A DNA stretch of 64,000 nucleotides from Streptomyces sp. NBC_00670 (lineage in GTDB: Bacteria; Actinomycetota; Actinomycetes; Streptomycetales; Streptomycetaceae): contig NZ_CP109017.1 in the NCBI RefSeq assembly GCF_036226765.1, positions 7,007,001-7,071,000 of the forward strand. The letters are read 5' to 3'. The translations under genes and the position numbers were made by a program. This document shows positions 8,901 to 20,900 of this stretch, in pieces (the first letter of the stretch is position 1; the number at the start of each line of letters is the position of its first letter). Below the pieces are notes generated by a model. That model searched no databases, had not been told where the DNA came from, and saw only the letters and a list, made by a program, of their open reading frames with translations.

Positions 8901-11900
8901 TGTATCCGCAACTGCACGACGCCATCGGGCGGTTGGACACCCTGCGGGGGACCGACACCGACTCCGCGCTCCGCCAGGGGCCGTTCGACCTGGACGCCGT
9001 CGCCCGCCGGGTACTGCTCCTGGACCCCGGGGCACCGGTCGGCAACAACGAGTACGGGGATCTGTTCCGTATCGCCCTCGACCCGGCCATGGAGCAGGCG
9101 CCCGGCCTGCCCACCCTCGCCGCGTTCGGGCTCACCCTGCGCGGGGCGCTGTCCGGGCCGTTCGCGGTCACCGCCCCCGACGGCACCCCGTACGGGCGTG
9201 ACTGGGGCGGTGTTCCGGGGGACAGCCACGGCCTCGACCTGGACCTGGACAACGTCTGGGAGTACACCGGGCAGCCGGAGGGGCAGCCGCAGACGACCAA
9301 CCCCAGCCCTGCGCCATGGCGCCCGGCCCCGGGCGGGCCGCGGCCGTTCCTCGTCGTGGCCGGTGGCAGCCCCTACGCCGTCAGCATCACCCTGAGCGAC
9401 GGCACCGACGTGGCGATGCCGGTGGACGTGTTCGCCGAACTGCTCACCATGGACCCGGTGTTCTCCGCACTGCCGCAGGACGTGCCGGTCGTGCTGGTGG
9501 TCCCCTTCGCCGGAGGCCGGCAGCTGGAGCTGCCGCGTGCCCTGGCCGACCGGCTCGGCCGGCAGGTGTGGTCGACCAGCGGCAACCCCGTCCTGGAGGC
9601 CAGGGACGACGGGACGTCCAGGCTCGTCCTGGACCAGAAGCCCGACGTCCCCCGCGGCGACTGGATCCGCAGCGGCCCAGGCGAGGTACTGACCGACGCC
9701 GACGTACAGGCCATACAGGCCGGCCAGTCCACTCGCTCTGCCCGGGCCACGCCCACCACGAGCACCGCGGACATCCCCGAGTGGGAGCAGAACCTGGTCA
9801 GCTTCACCCTCGTCGCGGACGGGGACGGCACCCAGCAGATCGGGCGGGCCGCGTTCCACCCGGCCGAGTTCGCCGGCAACCGGGAGGCGCACTACCGGAA
9901 GCTGCACCGGGTGACCACCTCCGCACTCCGGCACTCCGGTGCCGCGGTGGCCACGGCGACGACGCCGCTGACCGTGGGCGCCAAGCCCGGCGAGCGGGTG
10001 CACCACGTCAACATGCACGGCAGCTCGACCCACGTCGACATGCCGCAGGAGGACGGCAGCACCTACCGGGCCTCCGGAGAGGAAGTCACCCACTGGCTCA
10101 ACCGGCGGCCGAGCGTGCGCCGGCTGCGCGACCAGGACTGGATCTACCTCGACTCCTGCTGGACGGGCGGCGTCTACGGCGGGGACGCGCACGCGTACTC
10201 CAACGTGGCCGCCTCCCTCCCCCCGGCCGCCGACCCGCTCGCCGACATCCCCATCGCCCAGGTCGTGGCCAACGGCACCCGCAAGCGGGTACGGGCCAGT
10301 GACCGTCCCATCGGCTACGCCGCCGGGCACGGCCCCAACCCGCCGCTCTGGGTGGAGGCGTACACCGACGCGCAGGGACGCGGCGGCCGGCTCCTGGAGT
10401 TCTGGCCCGAACCCCGCGACCCGGAACTGGCCGACCGGGCCCGCACCGCCGGCCTGCACCCCGGCCCCGGCCCCGTGCCCGGGGACACCCTGGACCGGAC
10501 CCTGCGGCTGGTGCGCGCCCTGCGGCAGACCCTCGGCCCCGGCATCGACCAGGACCCCTCCTACGACGACCTCCTGCGCGGCATCGGCGCCCTGGAGCTG
10601 ATGCGCGAGACCGACCCCCACCTGAACGGCCTGGGTCCGTTCACCCTGGAGCTGTTCCAGCGGGCGGCCCTCGCCAACCGGCGGGACCACGGCGACGGCG
10701 TGCGCGCTGTGGACGCCGGCGCCTACCGCGCCCTGCTCGCGCGGGCGGCCAATGTGTCCCCGGGCACCCGGCTCACCGACTTCGTGCGGGTCCCGCTCCT
10801 CGCCGGGGTCGCGCAGCAGACGCGGAGCTTCAGGGATCTGCCGGCCGCCGCCGTACAAGTGCTGCGCCTGGACCCCTCGGCGACGATCGGCCCGGCGGAG
10901 GTCTCCCGGCTGTACTGGGCCCAGGTGAAGTCGTACGAATGGCTCTCCTCGCTGCCCGACGTGGGAATCGCGGCCATGGTGGCGCTGCATCTGCCGGCGC
11001 CCGATCCCTCGAGACGCGTCGAACTGGGGTGGCTGGCCACCAGGGCGGTCGCCGCCGGCCGCAACCCGTACGACTCGGTGGAACTGGCCGCCTTCCATCT
11101 GGAGGAGCAGGGCGCCTTCGACCCGCAGTCGCTGACCCACGACGCCGCGGGCCGGCCCAACGGACGCAACTGGAACGCCCCGGTGGCACCGGGCACGCAG
11201 GTGGACGCCTCCGTCCTCGGCACCCTGACCCCACTGCCGGGCGGCTCCTACCGCCGCACCGGCCAGGAGGCCGCGCCCTGGGTGGTCCAGGGGAAGCAAC
11301 CGGCGTACGTCGTGGCGGCGGAGGACACGGGGACCGGCCGGGCCTGGGTCGCGCTGTCCGGGGGACGCCGGGTCGCCGTGCCGCACGCGGAGGTCGCCGC
11401 ACTCGTCGCGCGCGACCCCGAACTCATCGCCCGGGACGTGTGGAAGACGGACGTCGTCCTGGCCGTCTCCCGGTCCGGCGACAGCACGGCACAGCCGCAC
11501 ACCCCACAGCAGAACGTGCCCCAGCAGTCGAACGTTCCGCAGTCGAACGTTCCGCAGTCGAACGTTCCGCAGCCGAACCCGCCGCAGTCCGCCGCCCTCC
11601 GGCCCGTCGCGCCCTCGTCCCTGCGGGACGCCGTCATCCGTGCCACCGGCCGGACCGTCTGGGCGCCCAGGGGCACGACCGGGCTCGGCCGCTCCAACAC
11701 CACCGGGACCGGACCGGTCACCCTGGCCGGCATCCCCGCCACCCACGGCATCCCGGCCGCCGACGACTGGACCCGCACCCACCCGGTCACCCTGCTCGCG
11801 GCGGCGCAGCAGCCCCCGGCGGGCGCGCCGGTGACCCCGCCCCGGCCCAACTCGTCCGCGTCCACGTCGTCCGACACGACGCCGACACCTCCCGCCCCCC

Positions 11901-14900
11901 TCAAGACCGTCGGGACGACACCCCCCTCGCGCGTGCCCCGCACCCGGCCGCCCCGCGCGAACCCGCGCGCGACCGGGCTGACCACCATCCCCGAGGACGC
12001 CCCCGCGCCCGGCCCGACGCGGCTCCCGGCCGTGCCCCGGCTCGCCTGGGTCGGTGACGACATCGACGACCGGCGCCCCCCGCGTCTCGACCGCGACCTG
12101 CCGCCCGCCCCCGTCAGCGGCGGCGGCCCCGTGACGTTCACCGACCGCTCCCGGCTGCCCGCGTACATGGGCGGCGTCGGCGCCCTGCTCCCCGGGCTGC
12201 CCCGCGACGTCCTGAGCCGCTCCTACCGGCTCGGCCAGGGCGACCGCACGCTGCGCGGCGCCGAGGACGTGGCCCGGGAGATCGGCGACCGGCTCGGCAA
12301 CTACCACGACCTGGCGCCCGCCCCCGCCGCCAAGCGTCGCGGCACACCCCCGCGCACCCTCGTCGACGACGTGCGGCAGCGGTTGCGGCGCAACCCCCAC
12401 GGCTTCTTCGGCGACGGCCAGCAGTTCACCTACCGCACCAGGAGCGGCCGTACCCGGGTGGCCACCGTGACCGCGCGCCCGTACGGCCAGTGGGAACGGT
12501 TCGCGTTCGGCTACGCCAACCCGGTCAAGGTCGACACCATGCAGCGGACCACCGCCACCACCGGCCGGACCGCCGTCAACAGCACCTCCACCTCCCTCCT
12601 GCCGTCCGTGCCGCTCGGCCCCACCAGGGACCCGTACTCCGTCTGGGGCCGGGGCTTCTTCCGCAAGTCCTGGGGCAAGCGGGTCGTCTACGGCCAGCAG
12701 AACCAGACGATGAACCAGGTCGAGACCCGCACCACCGACGGCTCGCACGCCCACCTGGACGACGTCTGGTACGAGGTCACGGTCACCGACCGGCGGGGCC
12801 GCCCCGTCGACGGCAGGGGCAGGCCCGTGACCCGGCGCGGCGCCCAGGGCGTCGGCTTCGGCTTCGCCGTCCGGGACGGACTGCTGGTGCGGCTGGCCGA
12901 CAGCCTCACCCACGACGACCCGCCCGCGGAACGGCTGCCCGCACGGATCGACCTCGGCGGCCGGCCCGCCTACCGCTCGGTCGCCACCGAGACGTACGGC
13001 CCGATCGCGCACGTACGCGACTGGGTGCTGCACCAGGCCGGGGTCAAGTCGGACACCATGGCCGGGTCGCAGTTGGTCGACTTCTTCTCCTCCGACTCCT
13101 TCCAGCGGGCCGGCGGCGTCCTCAACGCGGGCCGTACCACCACGCCCCCGCTGTTCCGCGACGACTCGGGCCGCTCGCCGCTCGGCGTCTTCTCGGTCCG
13201 GGTCGAGTCGGGCGACGCCGTCCTCATCAGCGAGACCAAGGCGGCGGAGCTGCGCGACATCATGCAGTCCACCGTCCGCAACGAACGCAGCGTGGGCCAC
13301 TCGAAGAACACCGAGATCGGCGGCGCGGTCGGCCCCTCGTTCCAGTGGTTCGGGCTGCGCGAGGGGAAGTTCAACCTGCGGCTGCTGCTCGGCGGCAATG
13401 TGCGCTACGGCAGTTCCCGCAGCCGCTACGCCACCACCGGCGGCACCGGCGCCGTCAAGTCGGCCGCGCAGGCCAAGGGCGACCCCACCGGGCTCTACCT
13501 CGTACAGAAGACGATCACCGTCACCGCGCCGCCCGGCACCAGGGCCCCGCTGCCCGGCCGGCGCGGCGACGGCGCCGGCCGGCCCGGGAAACTGCGCAAG
13601 AACCCGCCGCGGACGTGGAGTTCGCCCCCGGCCAGCCAGACCTTCCAGACCTGGGCGGTGGAGCGGATGACGCGCACCGAGGCCCTGCGGCTGGCCGCCC
13701 CCGCGGGCCGCACCCCGCCCACCGACCCCGGGCCGGCCGTCCCGCCCTACCTCGCCGAGGACGACCCCACCACCCTGGGCATGGCCCGCGCGGAGGAGTT
13801 CACCTTCGCGGACGGCTCCACCACCCGTACCGTCGACGGTCAGGAGCGCACGTTCCCCGAGTACGTCGCCGAGCGGGTGCTGGCGGAGGTGGCCCGGGTC
13901 CACCCCGGCCTCGTCGCCCCGCTCGCCGAACTGAACCCGCGCAACCCGCGCTGGCGCGACGCCGCGCACTACGAGATCGTCCTCAACAACACCCTGGAGG
14001 TCCTCAACACGCTGACCCACCACGGCATGGCGGGCAACCTCGAGACGATGATGACCGGCGGACTGCGCCTCTCGCTGGTCGACTCCGGCCGCGCCACCCG
14101 GGGCCTGCGGCACGTCTGGATCGACGCCCGGCTGACCGGGCGGCGGTACGAGGGGAAGCAGAAGGACCTGCGGCTGCGGTTCAGCGCCCCCGGCAGCGAG
14201 AACCTCGGCGGCCAGCAGAGCGCGGGGCGCGGTCTGCACGGGGGAGTGGAGGGCCTGCTCTCCGTCCGCGACCCGGCCACCGACAACATCGGCCTGCCCA
14301 ACCGGGCGGGCACGGCCTCCCTCGGCGGACGGTACGGCCGCCGCAGCGACGTGGAGAGCGGCTACGGGCCGAGCGCGACGCACGAGGCGATGTCCATCAG
14401 CACCAAGGGCGCCCACCTCTACAGCTACGACCTCACCCTCACCGCCCGGCGCGGCGGGTTCTGGCGGTTCCGCAGCATGCTGCGCGGCATCCTGTTCCTG
14501 AACCTGCTCGGCACCCAGCCGTTCGTCTTCCGCGACGCGCGGACGGACCTGATCGCCCCGACCGCGACGCCCGGCACGGACGCGGGCTCGGATGCGAGCA
14601 CGGACACGAGTACGGACACGGACGCGAGTACGACCGGGACGACCCCGACGGCCGACCCGGCCCGCACGGGAACCGGCCCCGTCGCCGGGCGGGTGCTGCT
14701 GAGCATCCCCACGGAGCACGTGCCCACCCGCCACCGCGACCGCCGCCTCTCCCCGCTGCACGGACGCCCCCTGAAGCTCACCACCCGCGGCGCCCGCGAT
14801 CTCGCCCTGTCCACGCGCCGGTTCTTCGACCGGGCCGGACGGCAACGCCCCGAGGCCTACCAGCGTCACCCCTTCCTCACCCTCGCCGTCACCGCCCACC

Positions 14901-17900
14901 CCGGGCTCACCGACGCGGCCCAGGAGGTGCTGGAGGAGGCGTCCGGCAACTCCTGGCTGCTCTCCGAGGAGGGCGCCCCCGCGCACGACGCCGCCATGCG
15001 GGCGTTCCAGAGCCAGTACCTCACCTCCAACTTCGACCAGACGTCCGCCCCTTCGGGGTGGCGGGTCTCCGGGCTGTGGGCGAAGGCGCCGTACCTGAAC
15101 CGCTCCGCGGTCGTCGCCCACCGCACCCGGCTGGTGCCGGGCAGCCTGACCGCGCTCACCGGTGCCGTCCCCGTCGACACCGAGACCACGCTCGGCGGGG
15201 TCACCCAGGCCGCCGGGCGCAACAGCCGCACCAGCACCACGTTCTTCGGCGGCCAGCTCGTCTATCTGCACTCCCACGAGACCGGGCCGGGCGTCACCGG
15301 CAACTACGGCCTCGTCGTCAGCCCCTACCGGCTCGACCGCGGCCAGACACGCACCGTCTCGCGGGCCGCGCTCGCGGAGATCAACCGCAAGGACTTCAAC
15401 CGCCAGGTCCTCGTCACCGGCGACGTCCAGCACGAGATCGCGGCCGCCTCCACCACCGTCGGCCGGGCAGCGACCGGGTGGCGGTACATGCCGCGCCGGC
15501 TGGCCGGGGCCGCCGGGCGGCGCGTCCTGGTCGACGACGGCTGGACCGGGCACCTCCCGGAGAAGAGCGCCCACCGGCTCGGCCTGCTCACCGACCGGTG
15601 GGGCGACGTGCCGCTCTACACCGCACGGTCCTGGTCGCCGCAGCCCTGGCTGCTCGACAACCCGTTCGGCGGTTTCCCCGTCAACTCCCTCAACGCGGCG
15701 CCCGTCCTGCGCGACTTCGACCGGAGGCTGCGCCCGCTCGGCCTGTCCAAGGCGGACCGGGACGCCATCCACCGGCTGGTGTCGGCGCGCGTGGTGCGCA
15801 CCCTGGGCAAGGAAATGGTCGGCTCCGGTTCCTCGGTGCCCGCGAGCATCGGCCGCTGGGGCTCGCGGACGACGCAGATGTGGATCGGCGAACGCCAGGT
15901 CAGGGCGCGGGCGGAGCTGATCCCGGTCAAGGTGCCCCGCACCTCGGCGAACACGGCTCCCGGCGAGGGGCCGGGCTTCGCCGGACTCGGGCACAGCGTG
16001 GAGTTCGAGGAGCACCGGCAGGCCGTCGAGACGGAGCAGGAGGGCAGCAGCCGGGCCGCCGGTGCCAGCGTCGGCACGACGGTCAGCGAGGGCGTGCACA
16101 CCGGCAACGACGTCGTACGGGCGGCGGGCCCGACCTACTCCGAGGTCGGCGCCACCCAGCAGAACGCGAACCAGACCCACTCCGAGGGCGGTGTGCGCAT
16201 CGCCACCGCGACGACCACACAGGCGCACGGCGAATACGTCACCCGCTACCGGCTCCGCCTCACCCTGGAGGTCACCGACACCGGCGAACCGGCCACCGCC
16301 GACGGCACCACGCCGGCCCCCGCCGGCCGCGCCGCCGCGCTGCGCCGGGGGCTCGGGCGCTGGTGGCACAAGTGGACGGGCCACCGCCGGCTCACCCTCG
16401 TCGAGGAGGGCGACGTCGGTGAGCTCATCGAACACCTCCCGCTCAGCCTCATGCGCCCCGATCCGACCGGTACGGACGGCACCGGGGACAACCCCGGCGG
16501 TGACTCCGATCCGCTCGCTCCGCCGCGGCTCGGCCCGGCCGGCAGCCCCCACAAGGTGGACGTCCCGACCGGCATGGGCGCGGGCGGCTGGCACGACGTC
16601 ACGCACCCCGGCGACGGCACCGTGAAACCGTTCACCCTGCCCGAGGACGGCTTCAAGATCCGCCGGGTCGTCGGCCTCGACCACCTGCACACCGCCAACA
16701 CCCTCGCGCTGGCGGCCGCGTACGACGCCTCGCTCGACGTGCCGCGCACCGGCACCCCCACCGAGGCGCTCGTCGCCAAGGCGCTGGACACCCCGCTGAC
16801 CCGGGCCGGCAGCGGCTCCGCGCAGAACCTGGAGGACGGCACCGGCAACGGGGCACTCACCTCGTTCTACGACCACACGCTGAACCCGGACGGGTACCAG
16901 ATCCCCGGACTGACCGACAGCGGCTTCTTCGGCGGCGCGAACGGCGACCTGCGGATGTACTCCAAGCCGGACTTCCGCGGCGCCCAACTCCTCACCGTCA
17001 CCGACGGGATGAAGCACGAGGCGCCCAAGCGCGACACCCACGGCGGCGGCATGTCCGCGGCCCGCGTCGGTACGACCGAGTCCTCGCTGGGCGGCGGCCC
17101 CCTCACCTCCTCCCAGAACACCGGCTCCAACCAGATGGGCGCCTCGGGGCCCGGCGACTCCTCCACGGAGTCCGACGCCCTCGCCCAGTCCGGCGACCGG
17201 CTCGCCTCGGTCAACGTCAAGCCCAACACCACCCGTTCGTTCCTCTTCGCCATCCCCACCACCTGGCTCAGCGTCGCCGCCGTCCACCACCACGCCAAGG
17301 ACAGCAGGGCGGTACGGGTGCTGCGCAGCCCGTTCGGGCAGACCAAGCGGGCGCCGCAGGCGGTGGAGACCGACACCACCGTGCTGGCCTGGGTGCGCGA
17401 GGACGTCGCCCGGCAGCTCGGGCTGATCGACGACACCGGGTTCCCGCCGAAGGTGGGCAAGGCGTGGGACGCCGTCACCAAGGCGGACAAGGCGTGGACG
17501 GCCGCCGACAAGAAGTACTGGGACCTGCGCCGCGACGAGGGGCCCGCGCGGGACGCGGCGCTCGACCGGGCGCAGCGGGACCTGGACGCGCGGATCGCCG
17601 CGCTGGACACGCTGCCGGAGATCGTCGCGGCGCGCGGCGCGCTGCACGCCCTCGACGACGAGGCGCGCACCGCCGAGCCCGCGCACGAGGGCTGGGCCGG
17701 CCTGCGGGAGGAGCAGCGCCAGGACGCGGTGGACCGGCTGGCGCGGGTGAAGCGGGAGGCACTGACGGCGGTCACGGAGGCCCGGGACGCGGCGCGCGCC
17801 CGGGTGGACGAGTTCGACGCGATGCTGCGGACGGCGCGCGAGAACGCGGAGGCGCTGGCCACGGAGTACGCCCGGGTTCGCGAGGGCGCCGACCGGCTCA

Positions 17901-20900
17901 CCCGCTGGCACCAGCTGTCCGCGACGGAGGCGGGCCGCGCCCGCCTCGGCACCACGCCCGAGCCGGACGCGGTGACGTTCACGCCACCGGCGGAGGAGAA
18001 GAAGAGCGAGGGGAAGAAGGAGGAGCCGAAGAAGGAGGAGCCGAAGAAGGAGGAGCCGAAGAAGGAGGGGCCGAAGAAGGGTGACGGCAAGAAGGGCGAC
18101 GGTGACGGGAGTGCCGAGGTGGCCGCTCCCGGGGCCCGCCCGGCGTACACCCGTCCGCCCTGGCAGGCGGACCCCACGAACAAGCGCGTCCGCTTCGACG
18201 CGGCGACGGACCACCGCACCCTGACGGCCACCGAACCCGGCGGCCGCACCCGGATCTACGACCTCCACCGCTCCGACGCCGACGGCAACGGCTTCTTCGC
18301 CGCCGTCGGGCGTGCCGTCGGCGGCCGGTACCGGAATCCCGCGCTGCTCGCGGCGGCGGTGGCCCAGAGCGAGGAGATGCCGAAGGACGCGCCCCTGGAC
18401 CCGGACGCGGTCTTCCGCACGGGGGAACTGGCCACGCGCATCGGCGGCACGGACTACGGCCGGAACCGGGCCAGGGAACTGCTCGACCTGGCCGCGGTCG
18501 AGGCGGACGGCGGGCGCCTGCCCGAGGCCGTCCGCACGGCCCTGACCCCGCGGCAGCGGGCCGCGCTGGTACGGCTGCACGTGCAGCGCGCCCGCCGTTG
18601 GGACGCGGCCACGGCCGCGCTGGCGGCGAGCGTGACGGCGCGCACGCTCGGCGTCGACCTCGTCGTGGTCGACGAGGACGGCACCGAGCAACACCACCCG
18701 GGCACGGACCCGCACACCAGCGGCCCCCGCCGCGAGGTGACCCTCTACCGCCAGGGCGACACCTACCTTTCCGCGATCCCCCGCCCCACAACCACCACGA
18801 CCGAGTCGGACACGACGTCCGCCCTCCCCCTCGCGTCATTCACCCCGGAGGAGACCCTCCCCACCCCACCCGACAACAGGACGAAGCCCGCGTCCCTGCC
18901 CCCACCACCGGACGCGGAAAACGGCTCCACACGCGCGCCGGCCGCCACACCCCCGAAACCCCCGGCTGCGCCTCCGGCCGCACCGTTGGGCGCGGAAGAC
19001 GGCTCCGCGCTCGTGCCGGACGGCACGCAGCCGGCGCCCCCGGCTGCGCCGGGCGGCACGGAGTCCAAGTCGCCGGTCGTGCCGCCCCCGGCCCTGTCGG
19101 CGAACCCCAAGTCCGGTGATCCGCTCGCACCGTTGGGTGCGAAGAACGGGTCGTCGCTCGTGCCGGACGGCACGAAGCCGACGACGCCGGCTGCGCCGGG
19201 CGGGGCGGAGTCCGGGGCTCTGGCCGCATCGTTGGGAGCCGAGGACGGCTCCACGCTCGTGCCGGGCAGCACGCGGCCGGCACCCCCGGCCGCGCCGAGC
19301 GGTGCGAAGTCCGGGCCCCCGCCCGCACCGTTGGGTGCGGAGGACGGCGCGAAGCCGGCACCCCCGGCCGCGCCGAGCGGTGCGAAGTCCGGGCCCCCGC
19401 CCGCACCGTTGGGTGCCGAGGACGGCGGGAAGCCGGCACCCCCGGCTGCGCCGGGCGGGGTGGAGCCCGAGCCGTCGCTCGTGTTGCCGCCGGCGCAGCC
19501 GGGTGGCCCCGCGTCCCGCGGGGCCGGGTTCGCGGTGGGCGGGGGCAACGGTGCCGCATCCCCCGCGGTGCCCCTTCTGCCGCCGGCCGGGCCGGAGGCC
19601 GCACCGTCGTCTCCGGTTCGGGCGGCCTCCCTCGGGGTGGACGCCGGAACGCGGGTCACCGTGGGCGGGCGTGGGTTCCGGCGGCGTGCGGTGGCCGCCG
19701 ACGGGGACTGCCTCCTGCACGCCGTACGGCACGGACTGCGGACGCAGGCGCCCGCGCCGCGCGCCGGGCTCGCGAGCGTCCCGCAGCTGCGCCAGTACCT
19801 CGCGCACTGGTACGCCCACTCCGCCGACGCCGCCGAACTGCGCGCCGGGCACGCCGAGCAGGACCCGCTGGAGATCCTCGTCCGGGACCAGTTCCCCGAC
19901 CGCGCCTCTCTCCTCGCCCTGCTCGGCCGCACCCGACCGCCCTCGCTCACCCCCGCCCAGCGCGAGCGGGTGGACGAACGCGTGTCCGACGCCCGGATAC
20001 GCGCTGCCCTCGTCGGCCTCGCCACCGGCCCCGACGACCGGGAGCTGCTGCGCGGCCTCCCCACCGGCGTCGCCCGCACCCTGCTCCCGGACGACCCGTC
20101 CGCCCTCCCCCCGGTCGACGAGCGGTTCGAGCAGCGCCAGATCGCCCTGGCGCAGGTCGACAGCCTGCGGGCCGAGGTGCTGAGCGCGCTGCGGGCCGGT
20201 CCCGGCGACCCGGACGCCGACGCCCTGTGGCAGCGGGTACGCGCCGCACTGCCGTACCGCGTGCGCGAGGGCGGACTCCCGCACGACCGCACCGCGTTCC
20301 TGGCCCTGAGCCTGCCCGACGTCGTCACCCGCGCCCTCGCCTCCGCCGACCTCTGGCAGTCCCCCTTCTACGACGACGTCCCCCTGCTCGTCGCCCGCGC
20401 GCTCGCCATCGACCTGGTCGTCGTACAGCCCGGGGCCCACGGCGACCACTCCGCCCGGGCGCTGGACGCCGGCGCCACGGGGCCCACCGTCCACGTCCAC
20501 TACAACGGGGTCGACCACTACGAGTCCCTGGAGCCGGACGGGACAGCGCCCGAACCCGCGCCCCCCGCCCCCGAACCCCCGCAGCCCCCGCCCGCCCCGC
20601 GACCCGACCGGGCGGACCGCGACTGGCTCGCGGACCTCGCCCGCGAGCACGGCGCGAGCGAGGGATACCTGACGGAGCTGACGGCCGGCCTCTCGTCCGG
20701 GACCCTCGCTGAGCTGCGGACCCGGGGCCGGCTCCGCGACGGCGACCTCGCCCCGCCCGTACGGCCGAAGCGGGTCAAGAAGGAGGAGCTGGACGAGGAC
20801 GAGGAGGTCCGCATCAACCCGCTGTGGACCCCGCTCGACGAGATCGACCCGGACCTGCTGCTCGCCGGCAACCGGGACGCCGTCTGGATCTACACGGTCA

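Noticed and set aside
8324..18715. Very long open frame (3,463 codons) on the minus strand opposite the giant gene
   Set aside because: It is the antisense shadow of high-GC coding sequence. Its translation is low-complexity Gly/Arg/Val-rich with no domain, while the plus-strand frame has proper codon bias and recognisable motifs.
7158..19480. Tandem repeats as a possible CRISPR array
   Set aside because: Repeats are in frame with coding sequence, without unique spacers of regular length, and encode linker peptides.
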